Of a stretch of DNA of 64,000 nt, positions 1 to 9,474 are shown piece after piece (within the stretch, counting starts at the first letter, position 1; every line of letters begins with the position of its first letter). Source of the DNA: Dokdonia pacifica (GTDB lineage Bacteria; Bacteroidota; Bacteroidia; Flavobacteriales; Flavobacteriaceae); assembly GCF_900188275.1 (NCBI RefSeq), contig NZ_FZNY01000007.1:248001-312000 (forward strand). The letters are read 5' to 3'. The notes below the pieces were generated by a model. It saw only the letters and a list, made by a program, of their open reading frames with translations, was not told the origin of the DNA and did no database searches. Position numbers and translations under genes: made by a program.

Positions 1-212
1 GTAGCTCCATAGTTTCCTATATGTGCATTTGTAGTAACCATGAGTTGTCCAAAATAAGAAGGATCTGTGAAAATCTCTTGATACCCTGTCATTCCAGTAT
101 TAAAGCAAACTTCCCCAAAAGATGTACCTTCTACATCACCAACAGATTTTCCATGGAAGATAGTTCCATCTGCTAGTAAAATAAGTGCTGGACGTCGAGA
201 TTGATATTTCAT
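1..212 (-). CDS. carA: Carbamoyl-phosphate synthase small subunit (5' end only)
   Basis: This is the first 70 codons of carA, running off the left edge of the window. The small subunit is the glutamine amidotransferase that supplies ammonia for carbamoyl phosphate in pyrimidine and arginine synthesis. The translation starts [17 protein letters not shown] and contains the family signatures [14 protein letters not shown] and [11 protein letters not shown] of the N-terminal domain. The amidotransferase domain with its catalytic Cys lies outside the window. The ATG at 212 begins the conserved N-terminus. A terminator hairpin at 261-294 separates it from the upstream hypothetical genes, so it probably has its own promoter in 213-260. 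Confidence 0.93.
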   Translation of the reverse strand, partial: MKYQSRRPALILLADGTIFHGKSVGDVEGTSFGEVCFNTGMTGYQEIFTDPSYFGQLMVTTNAHIGNYGA

Positions 213-260
213 ATGATTATAATTTGTGCAAATATATTATATAGCTTAAAATACTAAGGC

Positions 261-294
261 AAAAAAAAAGAGCTTTTTATCAAAGCTCTTTTTT
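261..294 (-). terminator. Rho-independent terminator
   Basis: A 10-bp stem (AAAGAGCTTT/AAAGCTCTTT, 267-276 with 282-291) is followed on the minus strand by a run of Ts (269-261). It ends transcription of the paralogous gene pair upstream, before carA. The A/T-rich flanks on both sides mean it could act in both directions. Confidence 0.8.
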
Positions 295-310
295 AAAATG
301 TTAATATCTA

Positions 311-1012
311 TTATAAATTATTGTAATGCAAAAATAATCTTTTCACATCTTTATCTTTCTTAAAAGACAGTTTGTTCTTTTTTGCAAAGGACTTAATCTC
401 TTCTGACTTAGAGCCAAAGACCTTAAGCAACTCTGCTTTTTTTAATTTTATAGGAGTAATTGAACCATTTCTTTCTAAATAGTATTTATAGGATATCACA
501 TACTCATCATTACCTTGACCTGTAGTAGGCGAAAAAACACCTCCTCTTACAGTTAGTTTATAATCTTTAAGTAACGACAACTCTTCACTCTCACCTACTA
601 TCTCCATAAAAATGCTACCATTTTCATCATTCTTATGCACTACTTTAAAATTCTTGTTATTAATAACAATCTTTTTAAAGTTTACGGTATTAAATTCATG
701 TACTGAATCTTTACTTATTTTAGAAACAAATACATCTTTTTGAACATCATAATTGAGGTTACCAATTCTGTATTTTTTATTTTTTGCGGTTTCTAAAACG
801 CCTACATTTTTCCAATCATCGTATAAATACTTGGAACCTTCTATATTAGTAGGAGCAATATAAGATATCGCAAAAGTAGGGCTTGCAGGTTGATCATTAG
901 TAACCTGACCTAAACTAAGCGTATTTCTAAAAGTATCTCCTCCAGCATCGTCTCCTTGTGAAAACGAAACAAAACCTGTCATAACTAGCACTAAAAAAAT
1001 TATCTTTTTCAT
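311..1012 (-). CDS. Secreted hypothetical protein (tandem paralogue A)
   Basis: A 233-aa protein of unknown function. Residues 1-19 (MKKIIFLVLVMTGFVSFSQ) form a Sec signal peptide ending in the FSQ cleavage context common in flavobacteria, so it is periplasmic or outer-membrane associated. It has no catalytic motif I recognise. It is a clear paralogue of the next gene (1041-1745): both share a YL(Y/F)D.W segment near residue 62, KIVINN in the middle, and a Lys-rich C-terminus of the type LKKxExLKxxGSKSxxxxxxAKxNxLxFKxxxDxxxxxxYY. Such C-terminal modules occur in many uncharacterised flavobacterial secreted proteins. The two genes are 28 nt apart and share a terminator. Confidence 0.75.
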   Translation of the reverse strand: MKKIIFLVLVMTGFVSFSQGDDAGGDTFRNTLSLGQVTNDQPASPTFAISYIAPTNIEGSKYLYDDWKNVGVLETAKNKKYRIGNLNYDVQKDVFVSKISKDSVHEFNTVNFKKIVINNKNFKVVHKNDENGSIFMEIVGESEELSLLKDYKLTVRGGVFSPTTGQGNDEYVISYKYYLERNGSITPIKLKKAELLKVFGSKSEEIKSFAKKNKLSFKKDKDVKRLFLHYNNL

Positions 1013-1040
1013 ATCAATTTATTTTTAGAGAGTGCTGTTA

Positions 1041-1745
1041 TTATAATGTTCTGTAATAGCTAACGATCTTTTGTAAATCTCTTTCGTTTTTGAAATTAAG
1101 GTTATTGTCTTTAGCATATTGCTCAACCACTGAAGATTTAGAACCTGCTGCCTTAAGGATTTCAGATTTTTTAAGCTTAAGTCTTTTGAAAGACTTTCCT
1201 TTCTTAACATAGTAGCTATCTCTCATGATATATTTATCATTTGCGCGAGCTAGTAAAGGGTTAGGATTACCTTCTCTGATATCTATAGTGTAATTCTTAT
1301 AAATTTCAAAGTCATCAGTTTCAGCTATAACTTCAAATACTCTATAACTACCATCTACAGGAGAGTAAATATTTTTGAAAACTCTATTGTTTATTACAAT
1401 TTTTTCAATGTTTGTAAAATTAAAAGTAAAAATAGTTTCCTTATCTATTTTTGATTCAAAAACATTACGTTTTGCATTAAAATTAATATTACTATTAAGT
1501 CTAATAGGTTTTTCTTGAGTAGTTGTTACAATAAGTGTATTATTATACCATGTATCAAATAAGTATACCGTCCCTTCTATAGGTCTTGGTGGATTACGCA
1601 CAATACTAGATGCTCCAATATTTGCGCCATCAGGTCCATATGTTGCAAGTGCGTTTAATGCATTATTATTTGCATCTACAGCTTGTGCATATCCGTATCC
1701 CATCGTAAACATTAAGGATACTAAAACAATCATTAATTTTTTCAT
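1041..1745 (-). CDS. Secreted hypothetical protein (tandem paralogue B)
   Basis: A 234-aa protein with signal peptide MKKLMIVLVSLMFTMGYGYAQA. It is homologous along most of its length to the protein at 311-1012; shared landmarks are IEGxxYLxDxW, KIVINN and the Lys-rich C-terminal module. No enzyme or binding motif was recognised. It is the promoter-proximal gene of the pair and starts 140 nt downstream of the ribosomal-operon end, beyond the rplQ terminator, so the pair is a separate transcription unit placed between rplQ and carA. The role is unknown. Confidence 0.75.
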   Translation of the reverse strand: MKKLMIVLVSLMFTMGYGYAQAVDANNNALNALATYGPDGANIGASSIVRNPPRPIEGTVYLFDTWYNNTLIVTTTQEKPIRLNSNINFNAKRNVFESKIDKETIFTFNFTNIEKIVINNRVFKNIYSPVDGSYRVFEVIAETDDFEIYKNYTIDIREGNPNPLLARANDKYIMRDSYYVKKGKSFKRLKLKKSEILKAAGSKSSVVEQYAKDNNLNFKNERDLQKIVSYYRTL

Positions 1746-1817
1746 AGTTTATGTATTTCTAAATTATATTTCATCTCAGTCAAATAGTTTGCCAAATTCA
1801 ACTTAATAGTGTAAAAA

Positions 1818-1849
1818 TAAAAAAAGGGACTCACCTTGCGGTAAATCCC
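1818..1849 (-). terminator. Terminator of the ribosomal protein operon
   Basis: On the minus strand GGGATTTACC-GCAA-GGTGAGTCCC forms a 10-bp stem with two G-U pairs and a GNRA-type tetraloop (1826-1849), followed by a seven-T run at 1825-1819. It lies 37 nt beyond the rplQ stop codon and closes the long ribosomal block. Confidence 0.85.
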
Positions 1850-1885
1850 GATACTATTTAACCTTTTTGTAACAGGTTTACCGAT

Positions 1886-2353
1886 CTATTCTTCCTCGTT
1901 AGAAGTTGTTTCTGTCACTGGAGCCACCTCAGTTTTCTTAGATCTACCACGACGAGTAGATTTCTTTTTAGCAGGTTTTCCAGCATTATAAATCTCATTA
2001 TAATCAACAAGTTCTATCATTGCCATATCAGCATTATCCCCAAGACGATTACCTAGTTTAATAATACGAGTATATCCTCCTGGACGATCTCCAACTTTTA
2101 CAGCTACTTCTCTAAAAAGTTCTGTTACGGCATCTTTTTGACGTAAACGAGAAAAAACAATACGTCTGTTGTGTGTTGTATCTTCTTTAGATTTTGTAAC
2201 TAAAGGCTCAACAAATTGCTTAAGAGCTTTTGCTTTAGCAACTGTTGTATTTATTCTTTTATGCTCAATTAGGGAACAAGCCATATTAGCCAACATTGAC
2301 TTTCTATGTGCTGTTTTTCTTCCTAAGTGATTAATTTTCTTTCCGTGTCTCAT
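1886..2353 (-). CDS. rplQ: 50S ribosomal protein L17
   Basis: A 155-aa L17. [21 protein letters not shown] is the conserved N-terminus that contacts 23S rRNA, and the GGYTRI.KLG...GD.A.MA.IELV block in the middle is diagnostic. The last 30 or so residues are a family-variable tail, basic and then acidic, typical of Bacteroidota L17. It is the last gene of the operon. The spacer to rpoA (45 nt) is longer than most spacers here because it contains a copy of the GCTTTCGCGAAAGC palindrome. Confidence 0.97.
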   Translation of the reverse strand: MRHGKKINHLGRKTAHRKSMLANMACSLIEHKRINTTVAKAKALKQFVEPLVTKSKEDTTHNRRIVFSRLRQKDAVTELFREVAVKVGDRPGGYTRIIKLGNRLGDNADMAMIELVDYNEIYNAGKPAKKKSTRRGRSKKTEVAPVTETTSNEEE

Positions 2354-2370
2354 TGTTGTTATTCTTTATT

Positions 2371-2386
2371 CGCTTTCGCGAAAGCG
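2371..2386. repeat. 16-bp palindrome CGCTTTCGCGAAAGCG, copy 1
   Basis: A perfect 16-bp palindrome in the rpoA-rplQ spacer, followed by GTAC. One of eight copies in the window that share the 14-bp core GCTTTCGCGAAAGC. Confidence 0.9.
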
Positions 2387-2398
2387 TACAAATCGTAA

Positions 2399-3391
2399 TT
2401 AATCTTTATCTAATTTATATTTTGATAAATCCATACCAAAATTAAGCCCTTTTACATTTACAAGTTCTTCTAGTTCTGTCAATGATTTCTTACCAAAGTT
2501 TCTAAACTTCATAAGATCATTTTTATTGAAAGAAACTAGATCTCCTAATGTATCTACTTCTGCTGCTTTAAGACAGTTTAGAGCACGTACCGAAAGGTCC
2601 ATATCTATAAGCTTTGTCTTTAATAACTGTCTCATGTGAAGTGACTCTTCATCATAAGTTTCAGTTTGAGCAATTTCGTCTGCCTCTAATGTGATACGTT
2701 CATCTGAAAATAACATGAAGTGATGTATCAGTGTTTTAGCAGCCTCAGTAAGTGCTTCTTTTGGATGAATAGAACCGTCTGTAATAATTTCAAAGATTAA
2801 TTTCTCATAATCCGTTTTTTGTTCTACACGGTAATTTTCTATACTATATTTTACATTTCTAATAGGTGTATAAATAGAGTCTGTGAATATAGTACCTAAA
2901 GGTGCATTAGATTTTTTGTTTTCCTCTGCAGGAACATAACCTCTACCTTTTTCTATGGTAATTTCCATGTTAATAGAAACTTTCTTATCCATATTTGCGA
3001 TAACAAGGTCAGGGTTTAGCACCTGAAAACCTGAAATAAATTTTTGGAAATCTCCAGCAGTAAGCTGATCTATTCCTGAAAGAGATATAGTAACAGTTTC
3101 GTTATCTATTTCTTCAATTTGTCTTTTAAAACGAACTTGTTTTAAATTAAGAATAATCTCAGTTACATCTTCAACTACTCCAGCGATCGTAGAAAACTCA
3201 TGATCTACGCCTTCTATACGTACAGAAGTGATTGCAAAACCTTCTAAAGAAGAAAGTAATACACGTCTTAAAGCGTTTCCTACGGTTAAACCATAACCTG
3301 GCTCTAGAGGTCTAAACTCAAATTTACCTTCAAAATCAGTAGAGTCAATCATAATGACTTTATCAGGCTTTTGGAAATTTAATATTGCCAT
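2399..3391 (-). CDS. rpoA: DNA-directed RNA polymerase subunit alpha
   Basis: A 330-aa alpha subunit, the scaffold for RNA polymerase assembly. The N-terminal domain (about 1-235) carries the conserved [20 protein letters not shown] motif near residues 34-53 used for dimerisation and beta/beta' contacts. After a linker, the C-terminal domain (about 255-325) carries the helix-hairpin-helix segment ([20 protein letters not shown], then [16 protein letters not shown]) that contacts DNA and activators. It lies between rpsD and rplQ, the usual place. Confidence 0.98.
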   Translation of the reverse strand: MAILNFQKPDKVIMIDSTDFEGKFEFRPLEPGYGLTVGNALRRVLLSSLEGFAITSVRIEGVDHEFSTIAGVVEDVTEIILNLKQVRFKRQIEEIDNETVTISLSGIDQLTAGDFQKFISGFQVLNPDLVIANMDKKVSINMEITIEKGRGYVPAEENKKSNAPLGTIFTDSIYTPIRNVKYSIENYRVEQKTDYEKLIFEIITDGSIHPKEALTEAAKTLIHHFMLFSDERITLEADEIAQTETYDEESLHMRQLLKTKLIDMDLSVRALNCLKAAEVDTLGDLVSFNKNDLMKFRNFGKKSLTELEELVNVKGLNFGMDLSKYKLDKD

Positions 3392-3417
3392 ATCGTGTTT
3401 TCTAGCTTTAGTTAATT

Positions 3418-4023
3418 TTACTTAGAGTACAATTCGACGATGAATTGTTCATTGATATTTTCAGGTATTTGAAGACGCTGAGGAACAGCTACAAATGTAC
3501 CTTCTTTCTTATCATTATTCCATGATATCCACTCATACACATGACTAGCATTAGATAATGAGTTTTCAATTACTTCTAATGATTTTGACTTTTCGCGAAC
3601 CGCTACAACATCACCAGGCTTAACTTGGTAAGACGGGATATTTACAATACCACCGTTTACAGTAATATGGCGATGAGAAACTAATTGACGTGCTCCACTT
3701 CTAGATGGAGAGATCCCCATTCTAAAAACTACATTGTCTAAACGTTGCTCACAAAGTTGAAGTAAAACTTCACCTGTAATTCCATTAGATCTATTTGCTT
3801 TAGCATATAGATTTCTAAATTGACGCTCTAGTATACCATATGTATACTTTGCTTTTTGTTTTTCTTGTAATTGAACAGCGTACTCAGATTTCTTTCCTCT
3901 TCTTCTGTTGTTTCCGTGCTGTCCTGGAGGATAATTTCTTTTTTCAAAAGATTTATCTTCTCCAAAAATTGCTTCACTAAACTTACGAGCAATTTTAGTC
4001 TTAGGACCAGTATATCTTGCCAT
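3418..4023 (-). CDS. rpsD: 30S ribosomal protein S4
   Basis: A 201-aa S4, a primary 16S rRNA binder that nucleates 30S assembly. It starts [21 protein letters not shown]. The C-terminal S4 RNA-binding fold is seen as [10 protein letters not shown] followed by [18 protein letters not shown]. There is no CxxC zinc motif near the N-terminus, so it is the zinc-free form. It sits between rpsK and rpoA with a short spacer to rpoA, as in most Bacteroidota. Confidence 0.97.
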   Translation of the reverse strand: MARYTGPKTKIARKFSEAIFGEDKSFEKRNYPPGQHGNNRRRGKKSEYAVQLQEKQKAKYTYGILERQFRNLYAKANRSNGITGEVLLQLCEQRLDNVVFRMGISPSRSGARQLVSHRHITVNGGIVNIPSYQVKPGDVVAVREKSKSLEVIENSLSNASHVYEWISWNNDKKEGTFVAVPQRLQIPENINEQFIVELYSK

Positions 4024-4103
4024 TAAAAATTGTTTTTTTGAGGGGGTTAGGAATTAAGGTCAATCCTTCGCAAACCATATTCCCTCTAGATATTAAATTA
4101 AAA

Positions 4104-4487
4104 TTAAACGCGACGTCTTTTTGGAGGACGACACCCATTATGTGGAGCTGGAGTTACATCAATAATTTCAGTAACTTCTATCCCACTATTATGAATAGAT
4201 CTGATAGCAGACTCACGTCCATTACCTGGTCCTTTCACATATACTTTTACTTTACGTAAACCTGCTTCATGAGCAACCTTAGCGCAGTCTTCTGCAGCAG
4301 TCTGAGCAGCATATGGAGTGTTCTTTTTAGAACCTCTAAAGCCCATTTTACCAGCAGATGACCAAGAAATCACATCTCCTTTTTTATTTGTTAATGAAAT
4401 AATCAAATTATTAAAAGAAGCTGAGATGTGTGCTTCACCTACAGACTCTACAACAACTTTACGTTTTTTTGTACTTTGCTTTGCCAT
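4104..4487 (-). CDS. rpsK: 30S ribosomal protein S11
   Basis: A 127-aa S11, which lines the mRNA exit region of the 30S platform. Recognised by [33 protein letters not shown] (written here in two conserved blocks: ASFNN and [12 protein letters not shown]) and by the C-terminal [13 protein letters not shown]. The length is normal. It lies 12 nt downstream of rpsM. The antisense frames here are shadows. Confidence 0.97.
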   Translation of the reverse strand: MAKQSTKKRKVVVESVGEAHISASFNNLIISLTNKKGDVISWSSAGKMGFRGSKKNTPYAAQTAAEDCAKVAHEAGLRKVKVYVKGPGNGRESAIRSIHNSGIEVTEIIDVTPAPHNGCRPPKRRRV

Positions 4488-4499
4488 TACTACAAGTTA

Positions 4500-4874
4500 T
4501 TATTTAGTTGCTTTCTTCTTGTTTGCAACAGTTTTACGCTTTCCTTTTCTTGTACGAGAGTTATTCTTTGTACGCTGACCTCTTAAAGGAAGTCCTGTAC
4601 GATGACGAATACCTCTGTAGCATCCGATATCCATTAAACGTTTAATGTTTAATGAAACCTCACTACGTAATTCTCCTTCGATAGTGTAGTTTCCTACTGC
4701 ATCACGAATTCGACCTATTTCGTCATCATTCCAATCAGAAACTTTTTTATCTTCTGATACATTAGCAGTAGCCAAAATTTCTTGAGCTCTACTTCTACCG
4801 ATTCCAAAGATGTATGTTAGCGCAATTACACCTCTCTTATGTTTTGGGATGTCTATCCCTGCAATTCTAGCCAT
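4500..4874 (-). CDS. rpsM: 30S ribosomal protein S13
   Basis: A 124-aa S13 of the 30S head, which contacts P-site tRNA and forms the B1 bridges. Landmarks are [15 protein letters not shown] at the start, the helix-two-turn-helix around [14 protein letters not shown], and the basic tail with [20 protein letters not shown]. It follows rpmJ (start 4996, stop 4880-4882) with a very short spacer and precedes rpsK. Confidence 0.97.
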   Translation of the reverse strand: MARIAGIDIPKHKRGVIALTYIFGIGRSRAQEILATANVSEDKKVSDWNDDEIGRIRDAVGNYTIEGELRSEVSLNIKRLMDIGCYRGIRHRTGLPLRGQRTKNNSRTRKGKRKTVANKKKATK

Positions 4875-4879
4875 AATTC

Positions 4880-4996
4880 TTAACCTTGTCTTTGTTTAAA
4901 CCTAGGGTTCTTTTTATTAATTACGTATAATCTGCCTTTGCGACGTACAATCTTGCAATCGGCACTTCTTTTTTTAATAGACGCTCTTACTTTCAT
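4880..4996 (-). CDS. rpmJ: 50S ribosomal protein L36 (zinc-free form)
   Basis: A 38-aa gene read by eye from the infA-rpsM gap. It starts [10 protein letters not shown] and ends [12 protein letters not shown], matching L36 over the whole length. Only one Cys (residue 14) remains of the C-x2-C...C-x-H zinc ligands of the zinc-binding type, so this is the C-minus form usual in Bacteroidota. The start at 4996 is 18 nt from the infA stop. Confidence 0.95.
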   Translation of the reverse strand: MKVRASIKKRSADCKIVRRKGRLYVINKKNPRFKQRQG

Positions 4997-5014
4997 ATCA
5001 AGCTTATTTTCCCG

Positions 5015-5230
5015 TTAATAACGGTATGTTATACGAGCCTTTGACAAATCATAAGGGCTCATTTCTAATTTTACTTTATCTCCAGGTAATAATTTAATAT
5101 AGTGCATACGCATCTTACCTGATATGTGCGCAGTCACTACGTGGCCATTTTCTAATTCAACTCTAAACATTGCATTAGACAATGCTTCTATAATTGACCC
5201 GTCTTGTTCTATAGCTGCTTGTTTTGCCAT
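5015..5230 (-). CDS. infA: Translation initiation factor IF-1
   Basis: A 71-aa single OB-fold protein ([30 protein letters not shown]; key blocks [15 protein letters not shown] and PGDKVK). IF-1 binds the 30S A site during initiation. The ATG at 5230 shares its A with the TAA stop of secY (TAATG), which implies translational coupling. The secY-infA-rpmJ-rpsM order is the standard bacterial one. Confidence 0.97.
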   Translation of the reverse strand: MAKQAAIEQDGSIIEALSNAMFRVELENGHVVTAHISGKMRMHYIKLLPGDKVKLEMSPYDLSKARITYRY

Positions 5231-6597
5231 TATGCTACTGCTTTACGGTTTTTACCTGATTTCATAAGACCATCATAATGTCTATTAAGCAGGTATGAAT
5301 TTACTTGTTGCATCGTATCTATCGCTACACCCACCATAATCAATAAAGATGTACCTCCATAAAATAGAGCCCACCCTTGTTGAATACCTATTAGCTTATG
5401 AGCTACCGCTGGGAAGATTGCAATGAGAGCTAAGAATATAGATCCTGGTAATGTAATTTGCGACATTATCTTATCAAGATATTCTGCCGTTTCACTACCT
5501 GGACGAATTCCAGCTATAAATCCTCCGCTACGCTTTAAATCATCAGCCATTTTATTTGTAGGAACTGTGATAGCAGTATAGAAATATGTAAATACGATAA
5601 TTAACAATCCAAATACAAGATTATACCAGAAACCAAATATATTTCCACCAAACTCTTGTTGTAACCATTGCCCAGTAGCAGTATCAGCTAAGAAGCTTGC
5701 CCCTCCAATTAATCCTGGAACAAACATAATAGCTTGTGCAAATATTATTGGCATTACTCCAGATGCATTTAACTTAAGAGGTATATATTGTCTACTTCCA
5801 AAAACATTCTTTTCGTATGCTCCACTAGCAGTACGTCTTGCATATGATACTGGAATTTGACGAACAGCCATTACTAAAAGAACAGACAATAGAATGATAA
5901 CAAACCAAAGTGCTACTTCAACAAGTATTAATATTGGCCCTCCACCACCAGCTTCAAGTCTAGAAGTCAAGTTTTGAGCAAATGAAACAGGTAAGCTAGC
6001 GATAATACCAACCATAATTAATAGTGATATACCATTACCTATACCTTTATCAGTAATTTTTTCCCCTAACCACATTGCAAAAACACAACCAGTTACAAGT
6101 ATCATCACTGAAGACACATAAAAAGTAGTTGGATTAAATCCTGCAGCTAAAAGTTCACCAATACCTGATGCTCCCGAAAGAGACGGTAGTGCAGTTATAT
6201 ATCCAGGTGCTTGTAATAAACAAATAGCAATAGTTAACCATCTTGTTATCTGGTTAATTTTACGTCTTCCACTCTCTCCTTCTTTTTGTAGTTTTTGTAA
6301 ATAAGGAATTGCTATTCCCATTAACTGTACTACAATAGATGCAGATATATAAGGCATAATACCAAGTGCAAATACAGAAGCATTCGAAAAAGCTCCACCA
6401 GTAAAAGCACTTAAAAGGCTTAAAAGATTATTTTCACCTACAGTACCTCTTAATCCTGCTAATTGAGAAGCATCAATTCCTGGTAATACTACTTGAGCAC
6501 CAAAACGATAAACGAGGAGAAGAGTTAACGTAAGCAAAATGCGATTCTTAAGCTCGTCAATCTTCCAAATATTTTTTATTGTATCTATAAATTTCAT
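5230..6597 (-). CDS. secY: Preprotein translocase subunit SecY
   Basis: A 455-aa polytopic membrane protein, the channel of the Sec translocon. Ten hydrophobic segments can be counted. The SecY signatures are the early plug region after [24 protein letters not shown] (TM2), and [18 protein letters not shown]. The cytoplasmic loop with [14 protein letters not shown] and the later [13 protein letters not shown] region are also conserved. It lies between rplO and infA as in other bacteria, and overlaps infA by one base. Confidence 0.98.
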   Translation of the reverse strand: MKFIDTIKNIWKIDELKNRILLTLTLLLVYRFGAQVVLPGIDASQLAGLRGTVGENNLLSLLSAFTGGAFSNASVFALGIMPYISASIVVQLMGIAIPYLQKLQKEGESGRRKINQITRWLTIAICLLQAPGYITALPSLSGASGIGELLAAGFNPTTFYVSSVMILVTGCVFAMWLGEKITDKGIGNGISLLIMVGIIASLPVSFAQNLTSRLEAGGGGPILILVEVALWFVIILLSVLLVMAVRQIPVSYARRTASGAYEKNVFGSRQYIPLKLNASGVMPIIFAQAIMFVPGLIGGASFLADTATGQWLQQEFGGNIFGFWYNLVFGLLIIVFTYFYTAITVPTNKMADDLKRSGGFIAGIRPGSETAEYLDKIMSQITLPGSIFLALIAIFPAVAHKLIGIQQGWALFYGGTSLLIMVGVAIDTMQQVNSYLLNRHYDGLMKSGKNRKAVA

Positions 6598-6610
6598 CCT
6601 CTTATATCGA

Positions 6611-7063
6611 TTATAAAGTTACAGCTTCACCTCCAGCAGCTTCAACAGCTTGTTTTGCTGATGCTGTAAACTTGTGAGCAGTTACTTTAAGCTTAGCCTT
6701 AAGTTCTCCTCTACCTAATATTTTTACTAAGTCATTTTTACCAACAAGACGATTTTCTATTAATACATCTAGAGTTACTTCGTCTTTAATACGACCCGCA
6801 TCCACATATTCTTGAAGCGTATCTATATTAACACCGGCATACTCTTTACGATTAACATTTTTAAAACCGTACTTAGGAACACGTCTTTGTAAAGGCATTT
6901 GACCTCCTTCAAAACCAAGTTTCTTAGAATAACCAGAACGAGATTTTGCTCCTTTATGACCACGACCAGCAGTACCTCCGTTACCAGTTGCCTGGCCACG
7001 TCCTTTACGGCTATCGTTTTTCTTAACTGAACCTTTTGCAGGTTGTAAGTTACTTAAATTCAT
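6611..7063 (-). CDS. rplO: 50S ribosomal protein L15
   Basis: A 150-aa L15 with the extended basic Gly-rich N-terminus that threads into 23S rRNA (KGRGQATGNGGTAGRGHKGAKSRSG, read as GRGQATGNGGTAGRGHKG plus a basic stretch) and the EGGQMPLQRRVPKYGF block. The globular C-terminal domain follows. It lies 12 nt after rpmD and 13 nt before secY in the spc-type part of the operon. Confidence 0.97.
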   Translation of the reverse strand: MNLSNLQPAKGSVKKNDSRKGRGQATGNGGTAGRGHKGAKSRSGYSKKLGFEGGQMPLQRRVPKYGFKNVNRKEYAGVNIDTLQEYVDAGRIKDEVTLDVLIENRLVGKNDLVKILGRGELKAKLKVTAHKFTASAKQAVEAAGGEAVTL

Positions 7064-7075
7064 CTATACTAATAT

Positions 7076-7255
7076 TTATGCTTCTTCAACAGAAACCAAA
7101 TGACTTACTTTATTTATCATACCAAGTATATTTGGAGTATTTTCATGCTCCTTAACTTGGCCCATCTTTCTTAATCCAAGAGCCTCTAGGGTTCTTTTCT
7201 GATCAACAGGGCGATTAATCGCACTACGGATCTTTGTTACTTTAATCTTTGCCAT
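7076..7255 (-). CDS. rpmD: 50S ribosomal protein L30
   Basis: A 59-aa gene read by eye between rpsE and rplO. It starts MAKIKVTKIRSAINRP and carries KRTLEALGLRKMGQVKEHENT, the typical L30 helix-strand region, here followed by PNILGMINKVSHLV. Start at 7255, stop at 7076-7078. Spacing to rpsE is 11 nt and to rplO 12 nt, consistent with operon packing. Confidence 0.95.
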   Translation of the reverse strand: MAKIKVTKIRSAINRPVDQKRTLEALGLRKMGQVKEHENTPNILGMINKVSHLVSVEEA

Positions 7256-7266
7256 AACTACTTGGT

Positions 7267-7791
7267 TTATCCTTTAAAAACTTTGTCTAACGAAATTCCT
7301 CTTTGTTTTGCAACAGTTTCTGCACTTCTCAATTGAAGTAATGCATCAAATGTAGCTTTAACAACATTATGAGGATTTGATGATCCTTGGTTCTTAGATA
7401 ATACATCATGTATCCCTACAGATTCCAATACAGCTCTAATAGCACCACCGGCAATTACTCCTGTACCGGCAGCAGCAGGCATCAATAAAACTCTTGCACC
7501 TCCGTACTTTCCTTTTTGTTCGTGAGGAATTGTCTTTTTATTTAAAGGAATACGAACTAAATTTTTCTTTGCATCTTCTACTGCTTTTGCAATAGCAGAA
7601 GCTACTTCTTTAGATTTTCCTAATCCTTGACCAACAACACCATTCTCATCACCTACAACAACAATAGCAGAAAAACCAAAGGCTCTACCCCCTTTTGTCA
7701 CCTTAGTAACACGTTGTACTCCTACTAAGCGATCTTTAAGTTCTAAACCACTAGGTTTAACTAACTCTACGTTTTTATAATTCTGGTACAT
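7267..7791 (-). CDS. rpsE: 30S ribosomal protein S5
   Basis: A 174-aa S5, a fidelity protein near the decoding site and the mRNA entry helicase. The double-stranded RNA-binding domain is seen as [19 protein letters not shown], with the loop at which spectinomycin resistance changes occur in other bacteria. The C-terminal domain has [21 protein letters not shown]. It follows rplR and precedes rpmD. Confidence 0.97.
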   Translation of the reverse strand: MYQNYKNVELVKPSGLELKDRLVGVQRVTKVTKGGRAFGFSAIVVVGDENGVVGQGLGKSKEVASAIAKAVEDAKKNLVRIPLNKKTIPHEQKGKYGGARVLLMPAAAGTGVIAGGAIRAVLESVGIHDVLSKNQGSSNPHNVVKATFDALLQLRSAETVAKQRGISLDKVFKG

Positions 7792-7798
7792 AATTTAT

Positions 7799-8152
7799 TT
7801 AGAATTTAAGTCCGCCTTCACGAGCGCCTTCTGCTAGTTGTTTTACTCTTCCATGATACAGGTAACCTCCTCTGTCAAATATAACAGATTCAACTCCTGA
7901 TTTTACAGCTTGCTCAGCAATAGCTTTTCCTACAAGTTTTGCTGTTTCAGATTTATTAGATCCTGCAACAATTCCTTTATCTCTAGAAGAAGCAGCACCT
8001 AATGTTTTACCAGATAAATCATCAATTATCTGAGCATAAATCTCTTTATTACTTCTAAATACACAGAGTCTAGGGCGCTCTGCAGTTCCAGAAATAGTCT
8101 TACGAATTCTTAAATGAATTCTATTTCTTTTTTCACTTTTTGATAATGCCAT
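7799..8152 (-). CDS. rplR: 50S ribosomal protein L18
   Basis: A 117-aa L18, part of the 5S rRNA complex with L5 and L25. Recognised by [20 protein letters not shown] at the N-terminus and [23 protein letters not shown] at the C-terminus. The length is typical. Spacing is 10 nt from rplF and 7 nt to rpsE. Confidence 0.97.
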   Translation of the reverse strand: MALSKSEKRNRIHLRIRKTISGTAERPRLCVFRSNKEIYAQIIDDLSGKTLGAASSRDKGIVAGSNKSETAKLVGKAIAEQAVKSGVESVIFDRGGYLYHGRVKQLAEGAREGGLKF

Positions 8153-8162
8153 AATCTATGTA

Positions 8163-8705
8163 TTATGCAGATTTACCTGCTTTTCTTCTAATGATCTCAC
8201 CAACAAACTTAATACCTTTTCCTTTATAAGGTTCTGGCTTACGGAAGGCACGTATTTTTGCCGCTACCTGCCCTACTAATTGTTTATCATGAGATGTTAA
8301 TTTCACAATTGGATTTTTACCTTTTTCAGATACAGTTTCCACTTTCACCTCTGGAGCGATTTCAAAAACTATATTGTGAGAGAAACCAACAGCTAAATCT
8401 AACTTTTGCCCTTGATTACTTGCACGATATCCTACTCCTATAAGTTCTAACTCTTTGGTCCATCCTTTTGATACACCTTCGATCATGTTAAATATAAGAG
8501 AACGATATAAACCGTGCTTTGCTCTAACATCTTTCTTATCAGAAGGTCTTTCAAGAGTTACAGTTCCATCTTCTACTTTAATAGTAATGTCTGAAAACTC
8601 TTGTGTAAGTTCACCTAATTTTCCTTTTACGGTTACAACACCTTCAGCTACATTTAAAGTAACACCATCTGGAATTGTAATTGGACTTTTACCTATTCTT
8701 GACAT
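8163..8705 (-). CDS. rplF: 50S ribosomal protein L6
   Basis: A 180-aa L6 with two related domains, placed near the sarcin-ricin loop. MSRIGKSPITIPDGV is the canonical start. The signature of the second domain is seen near the C-terminus (PEPYKGKGIKFVGEIIRRKAGKSA, key part PYKGKGI). It follows rpsH with a 21-nt spacer. Long open frames on the opposite strand here are shadows. Confidence 0.97.
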   Translation of the reverse strand: MSRIGKSPITIPDGVTLNVAEGVVTVKGKLGELTQEFSDITIKVEDGTVTLERPSDKKDVRAKHGLYRSLIFNMIEGVSKGWTKELELIGVGYRASNQGQKLDLAVGFSHNIVFEIAPEVKVETVSEKGKNPIVKLTSHDKQLVGQVAAKIRAFRKPEPYKGKGIKFVGEIIRRKAGKSA

Positions 8706-8726
8706 TTCTTTGTCTTTTTAACTGGG

Positions 8727-9125
8727 TTAGTAAACGTAACAAAGTACTTCGCCACCTACATTAGCTTGTTGAGCTTGCTTTCCTGTCATAACTCCCTTAG
8801 AAGTAGAAACAATAGCAATACCTAAACCATTCAATACACGAGGTATATCTGAAGATGAAGCGTATTTACGTAAACCAGGTTTACTTATTCTTTGTATATC
8901 TCTAATTACAGATTCTTTAGTAAAACCGTCATACTTCAAAGCAATTTTGATAGTATCTTGAGATTTACCTTCCTCAAATTTGTAACTTAATATGTAACCT
9001 TGATCGAATAAGATTTTTGTCATCTCCTTCTTAAGGTTAGATGCAGGAATCTCAACGACTCTGTGATTTGCTGCAGCTGCATTTCTAATTCTAGTTAGAA
9101 AATCTGCAATTGGATCTGTGTTCAT
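8727..9125 (-). CDS. rpsH: 30S ribosomal protein S8
   Basis: A 132-aa S8, which binds the central domain of 16S rRNA and in enterobacteria represses the spc operon. It starts [16 protein letters not shown]; the C-terminal signature [20 protein letters not shown] is complete. Its upstream spacer (77 nt to rpsN) is unusually long for this operon and contains a palindrome copy. Confidence 0.97.
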   Translation of the reverse strand: MNTDPIADFLTRIRNAAAANHRVVEIPASNLKKEMTKILFDQGYILSYKFEEGKSQDTIKIALKYDGFTKESVIRDIQRISKPGLRKYASSSDIPRVLNGLGIAIVSTSKGVMTGKQAQQANVGGEVLCYVY

Positions 9126-9161
9126 TTATTTATGTTTCGGAGGGGGTTTTTTACTTTATAT

Positions 9162-9175
9162 GCTTTCGCGAAAGC
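9162..9175. repeat. 14-bp palindrome GCTTTCGCGAAAGC, copy 2
   Basis: The core palindrome in the rpsN-rpsH spacer. The outer C/G pair of the 16-bp form is lost here (flanks T and A). Confidence 0.9.
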
Positions 9176-9202
9176 AAAACCTTCCACCAGTTTATACTTT
9201 TT

Positions 9203-9472
9203 TTACCAGCTAGCTTTCTTAACTCCTGGGATCAAACCTTGATTTGCCATTTCTCTAAATGTAACACGAGAAATACCAAATTGTCTCATATATCCCTTTG
9301 GACGACCTGTTAACTTACAACGGTTGTGCATGCGTACAGGTGATGCATTTTTAGGTAGCTTTTGTAATGCTTCATAATCTCCAGCTTCTTTCAAAGCTTT
9401 ACGTTTTTCAGCATATTTAGCAACCGTTTTTGCTCTTTTCACCTCACGGGCTTTCATTGATTCTTTAGCCAT
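9203..9472 (-). CDS. rpsN: 30S ribosomal protein S14 (long, zinc-free form)
   Basis: An 89-aa S14 of the long type: [15 protein letters not shown] at the start and [19 protein letters not shown] then [18 protein letters not shown] at the end. The CxxC-x12-CxxC zinc ribbon of the short type is absent (single Cys), so this ribosome uses zinc-independent S14, as it does for L36. It lies 2 nt downstream of rplE. Confidence 0.97.
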   Translation of the reverse strand: MAKESMKAREVKRAKTVAKYAEKRKALKEAGDYEALQKLPKNASPVRMHNRCKLTGRPKGYMRQFGISRVTFREMANQGLIPGVKKASW

Positions 9473-9474
9473 AA

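Noticed and set aside
8258-8721. Plus-strand open frames opposite rplF and other ribosomal genes
   Set aside because: They are shadows of highly conserved genes, without promoters, start contexts or similarity.
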